Assembly (NCBI GenBank): GCA_038561985.1
Contig: CP073276.1
Coordinates: forward strand, 3,162,001-3,226,000
Direction: 5' to 3'
Length of the DNA stretch: 64,000 nucleotides
From: Petrimonas sulfuriphila
GTDB lineage: Bacteria > Bacteroidota > Bacteroidia > Bacteroidales > Dysgonomonadaceae
Notes under the pieces: generated by a model
Database searches by the model: none
Seen by the model: the letters and a program-made list of their open reading frames with translations, nothing else
Told to the model about the DNA's origin: nothing
Shown here: positions 10,501 through 19,262 of the stretch, piece by piece
How positions within the stretch are numbered: the stretch's first letter is position 1
Layout of the letters: every line of letters begins with the position of its first letter
Program-made: the position numbers and the translations under genes

Positions 10501-10605
10501 TTGGATCCTGAGTTCTTAAATGGTAATATATGGGACCGCAGCTACGACGGGGGAGCTTATCCTAATCCGTATGGTGTAACTTTTGGAGCACAAATATCAT
10601 TCTAA
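7585..10605 (+). CDS. SusC-type TonB-dependent outer membrane transporter
   Basis: Imports oligosaccharides across the outer membrane using TonB energy, as a pair with the SusD lipoprotein encoded 20 bases downstream. 1006 residues, normal for SusC. A signal peptide occupies residues 1-27. A carboxypeptidase-regulatory-like beta domain (about 30-112, ITVSGTVYD..) follows, then the TonB-box region (EELVVIGY). The plug (about 120-235, containing NTIVTGTVGDALGTLPG and YVVDGV) and a 22-strand barrel complete the protein, which ends in Phe. There is no N-terminal STN domain, so it should not signal through an anti-sigma factor. That agrees with control by the HTCS encoded in the same locus. The ligand is probably an arabinan or pectin-derived oligosaccharide, inferred from the neighbouring enzymes. 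Confidence 0.95.
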   Translation: MKKKNSIKLLKGLLPAVLWVFSFAVFAQPITVSGTVYDTSGGTLVGVTLQVQGTSVGTVTDLDGNFRLTNVNPNASLEISYVGMRTRIVSLNGRTSISITLEEDTEMLEELVVIGYQTIRKADLTGSVSVFNPDEMKNTIVTGTVGDALGTLPGVNVRTSGAPGREGKVEIRGTGTFGNSAPLYVVDGVISGANRDFNFNDIESIQVLKDASAAAIYGSRAGNGVIIITTKQGKEGKMKIDVSSRATLQWLPKYDLTNRNQWIELNDLAFANAGRPAANHFDGNTDWQKEVFKSGIVQDHNIAFSGGNKDSRYFISGNYQHNSGTTIGTQSERFTLRSNTSASRDFGDEVTFRIGENIVLSHFAVDELNTNPIVDVYRMLPTIPVYDPNNTAKGGYGFGDGSRDVTFGTNPFAKEDFEDTKNSNLRIRGNIFTELELLKALKYRFNMGFDFSNDRHTYLRKEGYWTYNQPYDPSSLNKNQAQYQGLVFDNTLEYNKKFGKHDISSVFGLSYQTSTYEQIWGTKNDVLRSGDDYFRNLDAALTNPKTGNYTDLQKLFSVFGRVNYNYDEKYLFSFTVRRDESSKFSPSTRVGYFPSVSGGWRISQEDFFDVSWLNDLKLRANYGILGTSNIGVWDWVSFITVFPQAIFGRSQSLQTGMTQIRLANADLRWEKLTQLNAGFDAVLLNNKLNLSADYFLKETKDVLTPMQILMVTGNNGGNPYVNAATLQNTGVEISATWRDKVGSDFGYSINVNGSYLKNKILELGYGRKEFTQWDTKSIVGKPIGEWYLIKTDGLFRTQEEVVAHTNSEGKVIQPNAKPGDVKYIDYNDDGVITDADRQHCGSTIPKFQLGMNLGFEYKNFDLQFQLGGAFGYKAFNGPRSGFDRFDDNSNYRASYDPWTPDNPNAKDPRPIYADSRNVRGDQDRWLENGNYLKVKQIALGYNLPKSMLGSTFSDIRLYVNAQNLITLTSYTGLDPEFLNGNIWDRSYDGGAYPNPYGVTFGAQISF

Positions 10606-10625
10606 TTTTCAGAAAACTTATCACA

Positions 10626-12191
10626 ATGAAAAAAATCATATACTTATTATTCGCCGTATTCTTGCTGAATAGCTGTGATGTGAGCGTGGATAATCCGAAC
10701 ACCATTACTACCGCCACATTCTGGAAAACGGAAACCGATGCACAATATGGCATCAATGCTGTGTACAACATGTTCTACAAACCGGGGACTTACAGCCGTT
10801 GGTTGTGGTTCCGGCTGGATCTAACCTCAGATGAAGGGTTTAGTCAGAGCCCCTGGGCTGAATTGAAAGAATGGACACAGTTTCAATACAGAAACTATAA
10901 CTTCTGGGAAGGCAATAGCTGGACTTACCGGGATAGTTATGAAGCAATATTCAGAGCCAACCAGGTGTTGTACCACGTTCCCGAAATTCAGTTTGCAAAT
11001 GAAACCGAAAAAAACAAAATCCTCGGACAGGCATACTTTCTGAGAGGCCTTTTCTACTACAACCTGGCAGTGTTGTGGGGGAGTGAAAACAACAGTCTTC
11101 CGATTGTTCTGGAACCATCAACGCCGGGTATGCAGCCCGAAGGCCATAATGGTATCGCTGTATACCAACAGGCAATCAGCGATTTTACAGAAGCACAGAA
11201 AGTTTTGCCGGAAGTGTGGGACGACGCCAATAAAGGACGTGCAACGAAAGGTGCTGCATTGGCTTTCAGGGCAAAATGTCACATGCAACTGCTCCAATGG
11301 AATGAAGCTAAAAATGATTTACAATGGTTGGTAGAAGGTGAGGGCAAGAAATATTACGACCTTGCGGCCAATTACGCGGATAATTTCAGAAAAGATACGG
11401 AGAACAATATTGAATCTGTTTTTGAGATACAGTATTCCGATATTCATAAGGCTCCTGCCGGAGACGGGGACTTTGATGTGGATCCGAACTTAGGACTGAA
11501 TCGCGGTCAGTTTTTTGCTCCTCCCGGAATTGGATGGACAGACGGTGAAATACGTCCCTGGCTGGTAACAGAATTTAAAAAAGAAAAAAACCTGAACGAA
11601 GGTTACGATATACGTTTAAGACATACTGCTTTTTACAGTGAACAACATTTGGATTTTCCCAATAATGAACGGATATACCGTGAGGTCAGCAATGATGCAA
11701 CGTGGAACAGGGACAACTGGAAAGGCCGTGTTTTTTACAGAAAATACAGTTCGGAGCATTTTCGCGATTTTGATGATTATCATAATCCGACCAATGTAAG
11801 GTTGGTTCGATTTGCAGACGTATTGTTGATGTACGCAGAATGTATTGCCCAGTCAGGAGGAAACTTGTCTGATGCAATTGCACATGTCGACAGGGTAAGG
11901 GCCAGGGTAGAAATGCCGGCGCTTGCCGTCAATCATCCAGCCGTAGTCTCCAGCAAGGATGCTTTTCTGAAACGCCTACAGGTGGAGAGAGTCCTTGAAT
12001 TAGCTACAGAGGGACAACGTTGGGCAGATATCAAGCGCTGGGGATTGCTGGATAACCAAGCCGGTATCGACGAATTGAAATCACGTGATCCGGATTTCAA
12101 TAATTTCATCATCGGTCGCCATAGCTGCCTGCCTATTCCTTCTGATGAAGTGAATAATAACCCCAATATTTCTCAGAATCCTGATTATTAA
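10626..12191 (+). CDS. SusD/RagB-like surface glycan-binding lipoprotein
   Basis: Forms the lid of the SusC transporter and captures glycan fragments at the cell surface. 521 residues. The lipobox VFLLNSC places the lipidated Cys at residue 17. Typical SusD features follow: the NTITTATFWKTETDA start of the fold, TPR-like helices (GQAYFLRGLFYYNLAVLWG, near 140-160) and the C-terminal RAREVE-like stretch VDRVRARVEMPAL, then ERVLELATEGQRWADIKRWG. It lies 20 bases after susC, and a strong hairpin follows its stop. Substrate specificity cannot be read from the sequence. Confidence 0.95.
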   Translation: MKKIIYLLFAVFLLNSCDVSVDNPNTITTATFWKTETDAQYGINAVYNMFYKPGTYSRWLWFRLDLTSDEGFSQSPWAELKEWTQFQYRNYNFWEGNSWTYRDSYEAIFRANQVLYHVPEIQFANETEKNKILGQAYFLRGLFYYNLAVLWGSENNSLPIVLEPSTPGMQPEGHNGIAVYQQAISDFTEAQKVLPEVWDDANKGRATKGAALAFRAKCHMQLLQWNEAKNDLQWLVEGEGKKYYDLAANYADNFRKDTENNIESVFEIQYSDIHKAPAGDGDFDVDPNLGLNRGQFFAPPGIGWTDGEIRPWLVTEFKKEKNLNEGYDIRLRHTAFYSEQHLDFPNNERIYREVSNDATWNRDNWKGRVFYRKYSSEHFRDFDDYHNPTNVRLVRFADVLLMYAECIAQSGGNLSDAIAHVDRVRARVEMPALAVNHPAVVSSKDAFLKRLQVERVLELATEGQRWADIKRWGLLDNQAGIDELKSRDPDFNNFIIGRHSCLPIPSDEVNNNPNISQNPDY

Positions 12192-12201
12192 TAAAAGCAT
12201 T

Positions 12202-12236
12202 ATACCTCCCCGGCTACCCGGTTGGGGAGGTATTTT
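12202..12236 (+). terminator. Hairpin terminator between susD and the GH43 gene
   Basis: ATACCTCCCC at 12202-12211 pairs perfectly with GGGGAGGTAT at 12224-12233 (10 bp, 12-base loop), followed by TTTTAAAAT. The T run is short, so partial read-through into the enzyme gene is likely. That would make susCD more abundant than the enzymes. Confidence 0.7.
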
Positions 12237-12250
12237 AAAATAAAATAGAG

Positions 12251-13213
12251 ATGAAAAAATACTGGTATCTGTTGTTTATAGGTGTATTCATAATCGCATC
12301 GTCCTGCAAAGGTGTTGATAAGGCAGATGAAACGATTCGCTACACCACTCCTGTTTCGTTGGGCGATCCATTTATCATGCTGCATCAAGGCGTATATTAC
12401 GCTTACGGTACCCAGGCCGAAGATGGAATTGAAGTATACACATCGGATAATCTTGAAGAATGGGAAAAGGTTCCTGCTCTCGCTCTTCACAAGGATAACT
12501 CTTTTGGTGACAAATGGTTTTGGGCACCTGAAGTATATTACGTTAACGGGAAGTTTTACATGTATTATACGGCAGAAGAGCATATGTGTGCGGCAACTTC
12601 CGATTCTCCGTTGGGTCCGTTTATCCAGGAGGTTAAAAAGCCGATGCTGGAAGGTGAAAAGACTATTGATAATTCTCTGTTTATCGATGATGACGGAACT
12701 CCTTACCTTTTCTTCGATCGGTTTAATGACGGGCTAAATATCTGGGTCGCAGAACTGGAAGAGGATCTGATAACCATCAAAAAGCAAACGTTACATCCGT
12801 GCATTCATGTATCTCAAGAATGGGAAAAAGTATGGCCCAGGGTAAATGAAGGTGCTTTCGTAACAAAACATAACGGCATGTATTACATGACGTACTCCGC
12901 AAACAGCTATGAAAGCCCGTTCTATGGTGTCGGGTGTGCTACCGCCACGAGTATCATGGGTGAATGGACAAAATATCCGGATAATCCCCTGCTTCAGAAA
13001 CCCGGTAATCTGGTTGGTGTAGGGCACAGTGCATTATTCCGGGATAAAAAAGAGAATTTGCGAATAGTTTTTCATGCACATCATGACGATAAAAATATAC
13101 ACCCGCGAAAGATGTACATCGGAAAAGTCGAATTCAAACAAGAAGGGGAAGTGGATAAACTTTATATTTCCCAAGAATACCTGATACCCAAATTAACGGT
13201 TACCCAAAAATGA
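12251..13213 (+). CDS. GH43-family glycoside hydrolase, lipoprotein
   Basis: Five-bladed beta-propeller hydrolase of family 43 (arabinanase, arabinofuranosidase or xylosidase activities). 320 residues, so a single catalytic domain. Lipobox FIIASSC, with Cys19 lipidated. The three acidic residues of the family are visible: Asp39 (SLGDPF, general base), Asp140 (TIDNSLF, pKa modulator) and Glu200 (VNEGAF, general acid). WAPEVYYVNGKFYMYY near 91 is also a family signature. It is separated from susD by the terminator-like hairpin and followed by the HTCS gene in the same direction. The exact activity is unresolved; arabinofuranosidase is favoured by context. Confidence 0.88.
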   Translation: MKKYWYLLFIGVFIIASSCKGVDKADETIRYTTPVSLGDPFIMLHQGVYYAYGTQAEDGIEVYTSDNLEEWEKVPALALHKDNSFGDKWFWAPEVYYVNGKFYMYYTAEEHMCAATSDSPLGPFIQEVKKPMLEGEKTIDNSLFIDDDGTPYLFFDRFNDGLNIWVAELEEDLITIKKQTLHPCIHVSQEWEKVWPRVNEGAFVTKHNGMYYMTYSANSYESPFYGVGCATATSIMGEWTKYPDNPLLQKPGNLVGVGHSALFRDKKENLRIVFHAHHDDKNIHPRKMYIGKVEFKQEGEVDKLYISQEYLIPKLTVTQK

Positions 13214-13361
13214 ATTCATCAATCGCTACTCATTCCGTACATTCTCTGGTTGGCGTGGAGTAATTTTACCGTAGCATTCTGAGAAAAATAAAAAAATTTG
13301 TTTATCTTGCTGACAAAAAACATAACTCTCCTTAAGACTATATGGTGTGTCTTTATTTTTG

Positions 13362-16300
13362 ATGAAATTGAAAAAACATAATCAACTCTTTATTTTGATG
13401 TTCATCCTATTCGTTTTGAACATCAATGAGTTATTCTGTTTGCCAAGTTATTCTTTCAAACATTACAACATAAACAACGGATTATCCCAGAATACTGTCC
13501 ATGCCATTTTTCAAGACAAACTCGGATTCATGTGGTTTGGCACAAAAGATGGCCTCAACCGATTTGACGGGACGTTGTTTAAAATTTATAAATTTTCTCC
13601 GGGAGAGAATTTGAGAGACAATGTATTTCATCGTATCCTTCAAGATAAACTGGATAACCTGTGGGTAGGGACCGATGACGGAATATACATTTATGACCCG
13701 CGGAAAGAAGAGTTCAACCGTTTTGAATTAACCACACCCGATAACGTATCGATAGATGGTGTGGTAAGTGATATGCTGGAAGATAAAGAAGGGGATATCT
13801 GGATTTCCCTGGAAGAAAAAGGAGTTTTTCATTACAATTATCTCACAGGTGTCCTAACGAATTACAAAATACCACAAGCTCCAGACGGGATGAGTATGGT
13901 CAGTTTATGTCTCGGGAAAGAGGGGGATATCTGGGCATTCCCTTACAATCTTCCTTTTGTCAGTATTGATAAAAAAACAGGTAAAATAACTGACTTTAAG
14001 CTTGTTGATAACCCTGATTTATTTTACAATACGGGAGAGATATGGAAAGTAGTTGCTGATGAATACAATCAATTGCTCATCGCATCGTCTACTAAAGGCC
14101 TTATAAGTGTAAACACCGTGAGTAAGACGCACCGCATTCTGTTGGCTGAAGACGCAGAAGGTCAGCCTATCTTTGCCCGATGTCTGACAAAGATCGATCC
14201 TAAAACGATCTGGATAGGCAGTGAATCGGGATTGTATATTTATAATACCGAAACGAGAAAAGCCGAAAACCTCCGTCACAACAGGTCCGTACCTTATTCG
14301 TTATCTGACAACGCTATTTATTCTATTTTCAAAGACAGGGAAGGAGGTATTTGGGTGGGGTCGTTTTTTGGAGGGGTCGATTATTATTCCAATCAATACA
14401 ATCAATTTGAGTTGTTTTATCCCGTGGATGGAGTGAACCGGATGAAAGGAAGCCGGGTCCGTGAATTTTGTGAAGCCCCCGATGGAAAAATCTGGATCGG
14501 GACCGAAGACAATGGACTCAACCTCTTCGATCCCGTGAAGAATGAATTTCTACCACTTCCACTCCCGCTACAATCGCTTTACACGAATATACATGCATTA
14601 TATGCTGACGGAGACTATTTATGGATCGGAACTTTTTCAAAAGGATTAAACCGGTTTAACCTGAAAACAAACGAACTGGTTACATTCAAACAATCGGATG
14701 CGCCTAACTCCATTAGTCAAAACAGCACTTTCTCCATATACAAGGATCGGCAAAACACATTGTGGATAGGAAATCTGTCGGGATTAAATATCTATGACTA
14801 CGAGAATAACAACTTCAAACAAGTCGATGCATTCCAAGGGATATATGTTCAGGATATTTTTGAAGATACAGATGGGAAAATATGGGTAGCCACTTTTACC
14901 AAGGGGCTTTACCGGCATGATCCGGCCACAGGCGCCTGGAAGATTTTTTTCCATCATCCTGCCGATGGTGGAAACACGCTGTATAATAAAATAACAAGTA
15001 TATTTGAGGACAGTCAGAAACAACTGTGGGTGGCTACGGAAGGCGGAGGTTTTTATCTTTTCGACAGGAAAAACGAAGAATTTATTCCGGTCAATAGTTC
15101 GAAAGGACTACCTAACGATGTGGTATATCAATTGCAGGAAGATTTGGATGGTAATTTATGGCTTTCAACAAATTCGGGACTTGTTAAATATGACCCTCAA
15201 ACAGAATCATTCAGAAATTATACGGTTGAAAATGGACTGAAAACCAATCAGTTCAATTACCAGTCCAGTTTTAAGGCGTCAGACGGAACACTTTATTTCG
15301 GATCAATTGACGGCTTTGTACGGTTTAATCCCTCAACCTTCAGAGAATCTGAACACGCTGTACCGGTAGTGTTTACCGAACTGTTTATTAATAATGCTCC
15401 GGTAAGCCCTAAGGATGAAAAATCACTGCTGAAACAAAGCATCTTGTTTACGGAAAACCTAACCTTAGCACACCGTAAAAACTCCTTCCGGTTAAGTTAT
15501 GCAGTACTGAACTATTCAAACAGAAATGATTACCAGATACTTTATAAACTGGATGACTTTGATAAAGAATGGATTCAGTCGGAATCAAATAACGATATCA
15601 TCTACTCTAACCTGAAACCAGGAAAGTACGTACTCTCGTTGAAATTACATAATGGATTGAAGGACAGTGATGAAGAAACACTAAAATCGTTAACTATCCA
15701 TATTCGCCCCCCATTCTGGCTTAGTAGGTGGGCCTACCTGGTTTATGTGGTGCTGTTTATAGCCGGAATAGCAGGTTTATTTCGCTTTCTGAGTTATCGT
15801 AGCCAAAAAATACAAAGAGAGAGAATGCAAATTTTCGAGCAACAGAAAGAACGGGAACTGTATCGTTCGAAAATTGATTTCTTCACCAACGTTGCCCACG
15901 AAATTCGCACCCCGCTGTCCCTTATTAAGGCACCACTGGATTATGTGATTAATACGGAAGAGGTGTCAGAAGGCGTAAAAGAGAACCTGCAGATCATGAG
16001 CAAGAATACGGACCGGCTTCTTAACCTGACCAACCAGCTGCTCGATTTCCAAAAAACCGAGTCGGATGCGTATCTGTTGAATCTTGAACCGAGAAACGTA
16101 TCGGAACTGATCCGGGAGACGTCACTTCGTTTTACCCCCCTGGCAAAGCAGAAAGGATTGCTTTTTGATATGGATCTCCCCGAAAAGGATATGTACGTGC
16201 AGGTGGATAAGGAGGCATTCCTGAAAATTATCAGCAACCTGATAAATAATGCTATCCGGTATTGCAAAAGCTTCGTGAGGCTTAAGGCTTACATCGCCGG

Positions 16301-17336
16301 AGATAATGAAGACAGCTGGTTTCACCTGATTACAGACAATGACGGAGAAAAAATCCCCGACGAACATAAGCAGGCAATCTTCAAACCTTTCGTGCAACTG
16401 GACAAGGATGACCGGACGGTTAACGGTACCGGGATTGGCCTAGCGCTATCACGTTCATTGACTGAGCTTCACAAAGGGACACTCGACCTGGAGGACTCGG
16501 AGGATACTGTCCGGTTCCACCTCGTACTGCCGGTAGGAAGCTCAACAGACGTAATCCTGGAATTTTCCGGTGAAACGGGTAAGTCATCCCATACAACCAT
16601 CCTGTTGGTAGACGATGATCCGGAATTGCTTCATTTTGAAGAGAAATTTCTCTCCCCTCACTACCATGTGTTAACGGCAAGGAACGGTAAAGAAGCCTTG
16701 GAAGTGCTGCGGGAGGCTAATGTGAACTTGGTAGTTTGTGACATCATGATGCCCGAGATGGACGGTTTTGAGTTTACCCGACGGGTAAAATCCAATATCG
16801 AGTTCAGCCATATCCCCGTGATATTATTGACGGCAAAAGTAAACGTGGAGTCAAAGGTACAAGGGTTTGAGATCGGTGCGGATGCGTATATCGATAAACC
16901 TTTCTCCCTGGAAGTATTGTTGGCGCAGATTGCCAACTTGTTGCAAAACCGGGAAAAATTACGTGAAACATTTTTAAAACATCCCTATATTGGTGCCAAC
17001 AGCGTGGCCCTTACCAAGTCAGACGAAGAATTTATCCGGAAGCTGCATGCTATTGTACTTGAAAATATAGACAACTCCGGCTTTATCGTGGAAGATATCG
17101 CCGAGCAGTTCAACATGAGCCGTGCCAGTTTTTATCGAAAAATAAAAGGCGTACTCAATCTGACACCCAACGAGTATATCCGGGTGGAACGTTTGAAAAA
17201 AGCCGCTCAGCTGCTCAAGGAAAAAACATACAAGGTGAACGAAATCTGTTACATGGTAGGATTTAACTCTCCTTCCTATTTTTCGAAATGCTTTCAACAA
17301 CAATTCGGGGTCCTGCCAAGAGATTTTGAGCAATAA
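13362..17336 (+). CDS. Hybrid two-component system regulator (HTCS) of the PUL
   Basis: A one-polypeptide sensor, kinase, response regulator and transcription factor that switches on PUL genes when a glycan fragment binds in the periplasm. 1324 residues from the ATG; a GTG 15 bases upstream is also in frame. Order: signal or anchor segment (1 to about 27); two beta-propellers of Reg_prop repeats to about 690 (many GxxWxGT-like turns); Y_Y_Y domain about 700-780; membrane segment about 787-810; HisKA with His846 in AHEIRTPLS; HATPase with N box NLINNAIRYC and GTGIGLALS; receiver domain with Asp1127 (VVCDIMMPEMDG); AraC-type HTH about 1225-1322. All catalytic residues are present, so it should be active. 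Likely target: the promoter before susC and possibly the one before the GH2 gene. Confidence 0.95.
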   Translation: MKLKKHNQLFILMFILFVLNINELFCLPSYSFKHYNINNGLSQNTVHAIFQDKLGFMWFGTKDGLNRFDGTLFKIYKFSPGENLRDNVFHRILQDKLDNLWVGTDDGIYIYDPRKEEFNRFELTTPDNVSIDGVVSDMLEDKEGDIWISLEEKGVFHYNYLTGVLTNYKIPQAPDGMSMVSLCLGKEGDIWAFPYNLPFVSIDKKTGKITDFKLVDNPDLFYNTGEIWKVVADEYNQLLIASSTKGLISVNTVSKTHRILLAEDAEGQPIFARCLTKIDPKTIWIGSESGLYIYNTETRKAENLRHNRSVPYSLSDNAIYSIFKDREGGIWVGSFFGGVDYYSNQYNQFELFYPVDGVNRMKGSRVREFCEAPDGKIWIGTEDNGLNLFDPVKNEFLPLPLPLQSLYTNIHALYADGDYLWIGTFSKGLNRFNLKTNELVTFKQSDAPNSISQNSTFSIYKDRQNTLWIGNLSGLNIYDYENNNFKQVDAFQGIYVQDIFEDTDGKIWVATFTKGLYRHDPATGAWKIFFHHPADGGNTLYNKITSIFEDSQKQLWVATEGGGFYLFDRKNEEFIPVNSSKGLPNDVVYQLQEDLDGNLWLSTNSGLVKYDPQTESFRNYTVENGLKTNQFNYQSSFKASDGTLYFGSIDGFVRFNPSTFRESEHAVPVVFTELFINNAPVSPKDEKSLLKQSILFTENLTLAHRKNSFRLSYAVLNYSNRNDYQILYKLDDFDKEWIQSESNNDIIYSNLKPGKYVLSLKLHNGLKDSDEETLKSLTIHIRPPFWLSRWAYLVYVVLFIAGIAGLFRFLSYRSQKIQRERMQIFEQQKERELYRSKIDFFTNVAHEIRTPLSLIKAPLDYVINTEEVSEGVKENLQIMSKNTDRLLNLTNQLLDFQKTESDAYLLNLEPRNVSELIRETSLRFTPLAKQKGLLFDMDLPEKDMYVQVDKEAFLKIISNLINNAIRYCKSFVRLKAYIAGDNEDSWFHLITDNDGEKIPDEHKQAIFKPFVQLDKDDRTVNGTGIGLALSRSLTELHKGTLDLEDSEDTVRFHLVLPVGSSTDVILEFSGETGKSSHTTILLVDDDPELLHFEEKFLSPHYHVLTARNGKEALEVLREANVNLVVCDIMMPEMDGFEFTRRVKSNIEFSHIPVILLTAKVNVESKVQGFEIGADAYIDKPFSLEVLLAQIANLLQNREKLRETFLKHPYIGANSVALTKSDEEFIRKLHAIVLENIDNSGFIVEDIAEQFNMSRASFYRKIKGVLNLTPNEYIRVERLKKAAQLLKEKTYKVNEICYMVGFNSPSYFSKCFQQQFGVLPRDFEQ

Positions 17337-17450
17337 GTTCTGCATTTGAGATTGTATTTATACTTTTTGATCAATTTGCTCTCATTTTTTCTGTTTAAAG
17401 TAACTATTTTCGTGGAATAAAAAATATTAATTCATTAAAATAATATCAGC

Positions 17451-19262
17451 ATGAAATCAAAATTAGTCGTATTCATTTTGCTTACAGCAACGCTCTCACT
17501 TTCCGCTCAGTGGAAACCGGCGGGTGACAGGCTTAAAACGCGTTGGGCCTCACAGATAGATGTGAACAACGTATTGCCGGAATATCCCCGGCCCATCATG
17601 GAGCGTTCCCAGTGGCAGAACCTCAACGGGTTATGGAATTATGCCATTCTACCGGTGGGGAAACAAAACCCGACTTCTTTCGATGGGAAAATACTTGTCC
17701 CGTTCGCCATTGAATCGAGTTTGTCGGGTGTGCAGAAAAGATTAGGAAGCGAGAACGAACTCTGGTACCAGCGTGAATTCACCGTTCCGTCTAACTGGAA
17801 AAACAACAGGGTACTGCTTCACTTTGGAGCTGTGGACTGGAAAGCCGATGTCTGGGTAAACGACATTAAGGTAGGACAACACACCGGCGGATATGCCCCG
17901 TTCTCATTTGACGTAACACCCGCTTTGAAAAGCGGAACGAACAAACTGGTGGTAAAGGTATGGGACGGAACCGACCAAGGATACCAGCCGCGGGGAAAAC
18001 AGGTAAACAATCCGCACGGCATCTGGTATACCCCGGTGAGCGGCATCTGGCAAACCGTATGGCTGGAACCCGTTCCTGAGAAATACATCGAAAATGTAAA
18101 AATCACCCCGGATATCGATAAGAACACCATAGGTGTTGAAGCTTTTATCAATCAGGCAACCGCTTCCGACAGGATTGAAGTGAAAGTGATGGAAGGTTCC
18201 CATGTCGTGGCTACGGGACAGTCCATCAATAACCAGCCTGTTGAAGTGTCTATGCCGGCGAATCCCCGGTTATGGTCGCCCAATGATCCTTTCTTGTATG
18301 ATTTGGAAGTAACCGTGTTCAACGGTTCGAAACAGCTGGATAAGGTGAAAAGCTACACAGCCATGCGCAAATATTCAACCAAGCGCGATGACAAAGGAAT
18401 TGTCCGTTTACAACTGAACAATAAAGATTTGTTCCAGTTCGGCCCGCTCGACCAGGGATGGTGGCCTGACGGACTGTATACGGCTCCTACTGACGAGGCG
18501 TTGAGATATGACGTGGTTAAAACCAAAGACTTTGGATTCAACATGATTCGCAAACACGTAAAAGTGGAACCTGCCCGTTGGTATATGCACTGCGACCAGC
18601 TTGGTATCATTGTGTGGCAAGACATGCCTAACGGTGACAGAAGCCCCGAGTGGCAAATGCGCGAATATTTCACCGGTGCGGAAAGACTGCGTTCACCGGA
18701 GTCGGAAGCCAACTACCGCAAAGAGTGGAAAGAAATCATGGATTACCTGTACTCATATCCTTCAATCGGTGTTTGGGTCCCGTTCAACGAAGCCTGGGGA
18801 CAATTTAAAACGCAGGAAATTGTGGAATGGACCAAGCAGTATGACCCGTCTCGTCTGGTAAACCCGGCCAGTGGAGGAAATCATTATCACCTAGGAGACA
18901 TGCTTGACTTACATAATTACCCACACCCGGAAATGTATTTGTACGACGGACAGCGGGCAACTGTTCTTGGCGAATACGGAGGAATCGGTTGGGCAAACAA
19001 GGAACACCTCTGGGAACCCGACCGCAACTGGGGATACGTACAGTTCAACAGCTCCAATGAAGTGACCAACGAGTATATTAAATATGCTGAACAGCTGAAA
19101 CAGATGATCCGTCAGGGTTTCTCCGCTGCTGTATACACCCAGACTACCGATGTGGAAGTGGAAGTGAACGGGCTGATGACTTACGACAGGGCTGTAGTGA
19201 AGATCGACGAAGGCAGGGTACGGAAAGTAAATCAGGAAATATGCCATATACTGAACGACTGA
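17451..19262 (+). CDS. Glycoside hydrolase family 2 protein, secreted
   Basis: Retaining exo-hydrolase (beta-galactosidase, beta-glucuronidase or related). 603 residues. A signal peptide of about 18 residues ends at LSLSAQ. An N-terminal jelly-roll sugar-binding domain (about 40-200) follows, then an immunoglobulin-like domain (about 205-300) and a TIM barrel. The acid/base is Glu447 in VPFNEAWG and the nucleophile is Glu508 in LGEYGG. It is shorter than LacZ-type enzymes because it lacks the C-terminal domains. It starts 114 bases after the HTCS gene, where a possible -7 box TATTTTCG lies at 17405-17412. Its end overlaps the next gene by 22 bases. In an arabinan or arabinogalactan locus, removal of terminal Gal or a related sugar is plausible; the substrate is not determined. 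Confidence 0.88.
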   Translation: MKSKLVVFILLTATLSLSAQWKPAGDRLKTRWASQIDVNNVLPEYPRPIMERSQWQNLNGLWNYAILPVGKQNPTSFDGKILVPFAIESSLSGVQKRLGSENELWYQREFTVPSNWKNNRVLLHFGAVDWKADVWVNDIKVGQHTGGYAPFSFDVTPALKSGTNKLVVKVWDGTDQGYQPRGKQVNNPHGIWYTPVSGIWQTVWLEPVPEKYIENVKITPDIDKNTIGVEAFINQATASDRIEVKVMEGSHVVATGQSINNQPVEVSMPANPRLWSPNDPFLYDLEVTVFNGSKQLDKVKSYTAMRKYSTKRDDKGIVRLQLNNKDLFQFGPLDQGWWPDGLYTAPTDEALRYDVVKTKDFGFNMIRKHVKVEPARWYMHCDQLGIIVWQDMPNGDRSPEWQMREYFTGAERLRSPESEANYRKEWKEIMDYLYSYPSIGVWVPFNEAWGQFKTQEIVEWTKQYDPSRLVNPASGGNHYHLGDMLDLHNYPHPEMYLYDGQRATVLGEYGGIGWANKEHLWEPDRNWGYVQFNSSNEVTNEYIKYAEQLKQMIRQGFSAAVYTQTTDVEVEVNGLMTYDRAVVKIDEGRVRKVNQEICHILND

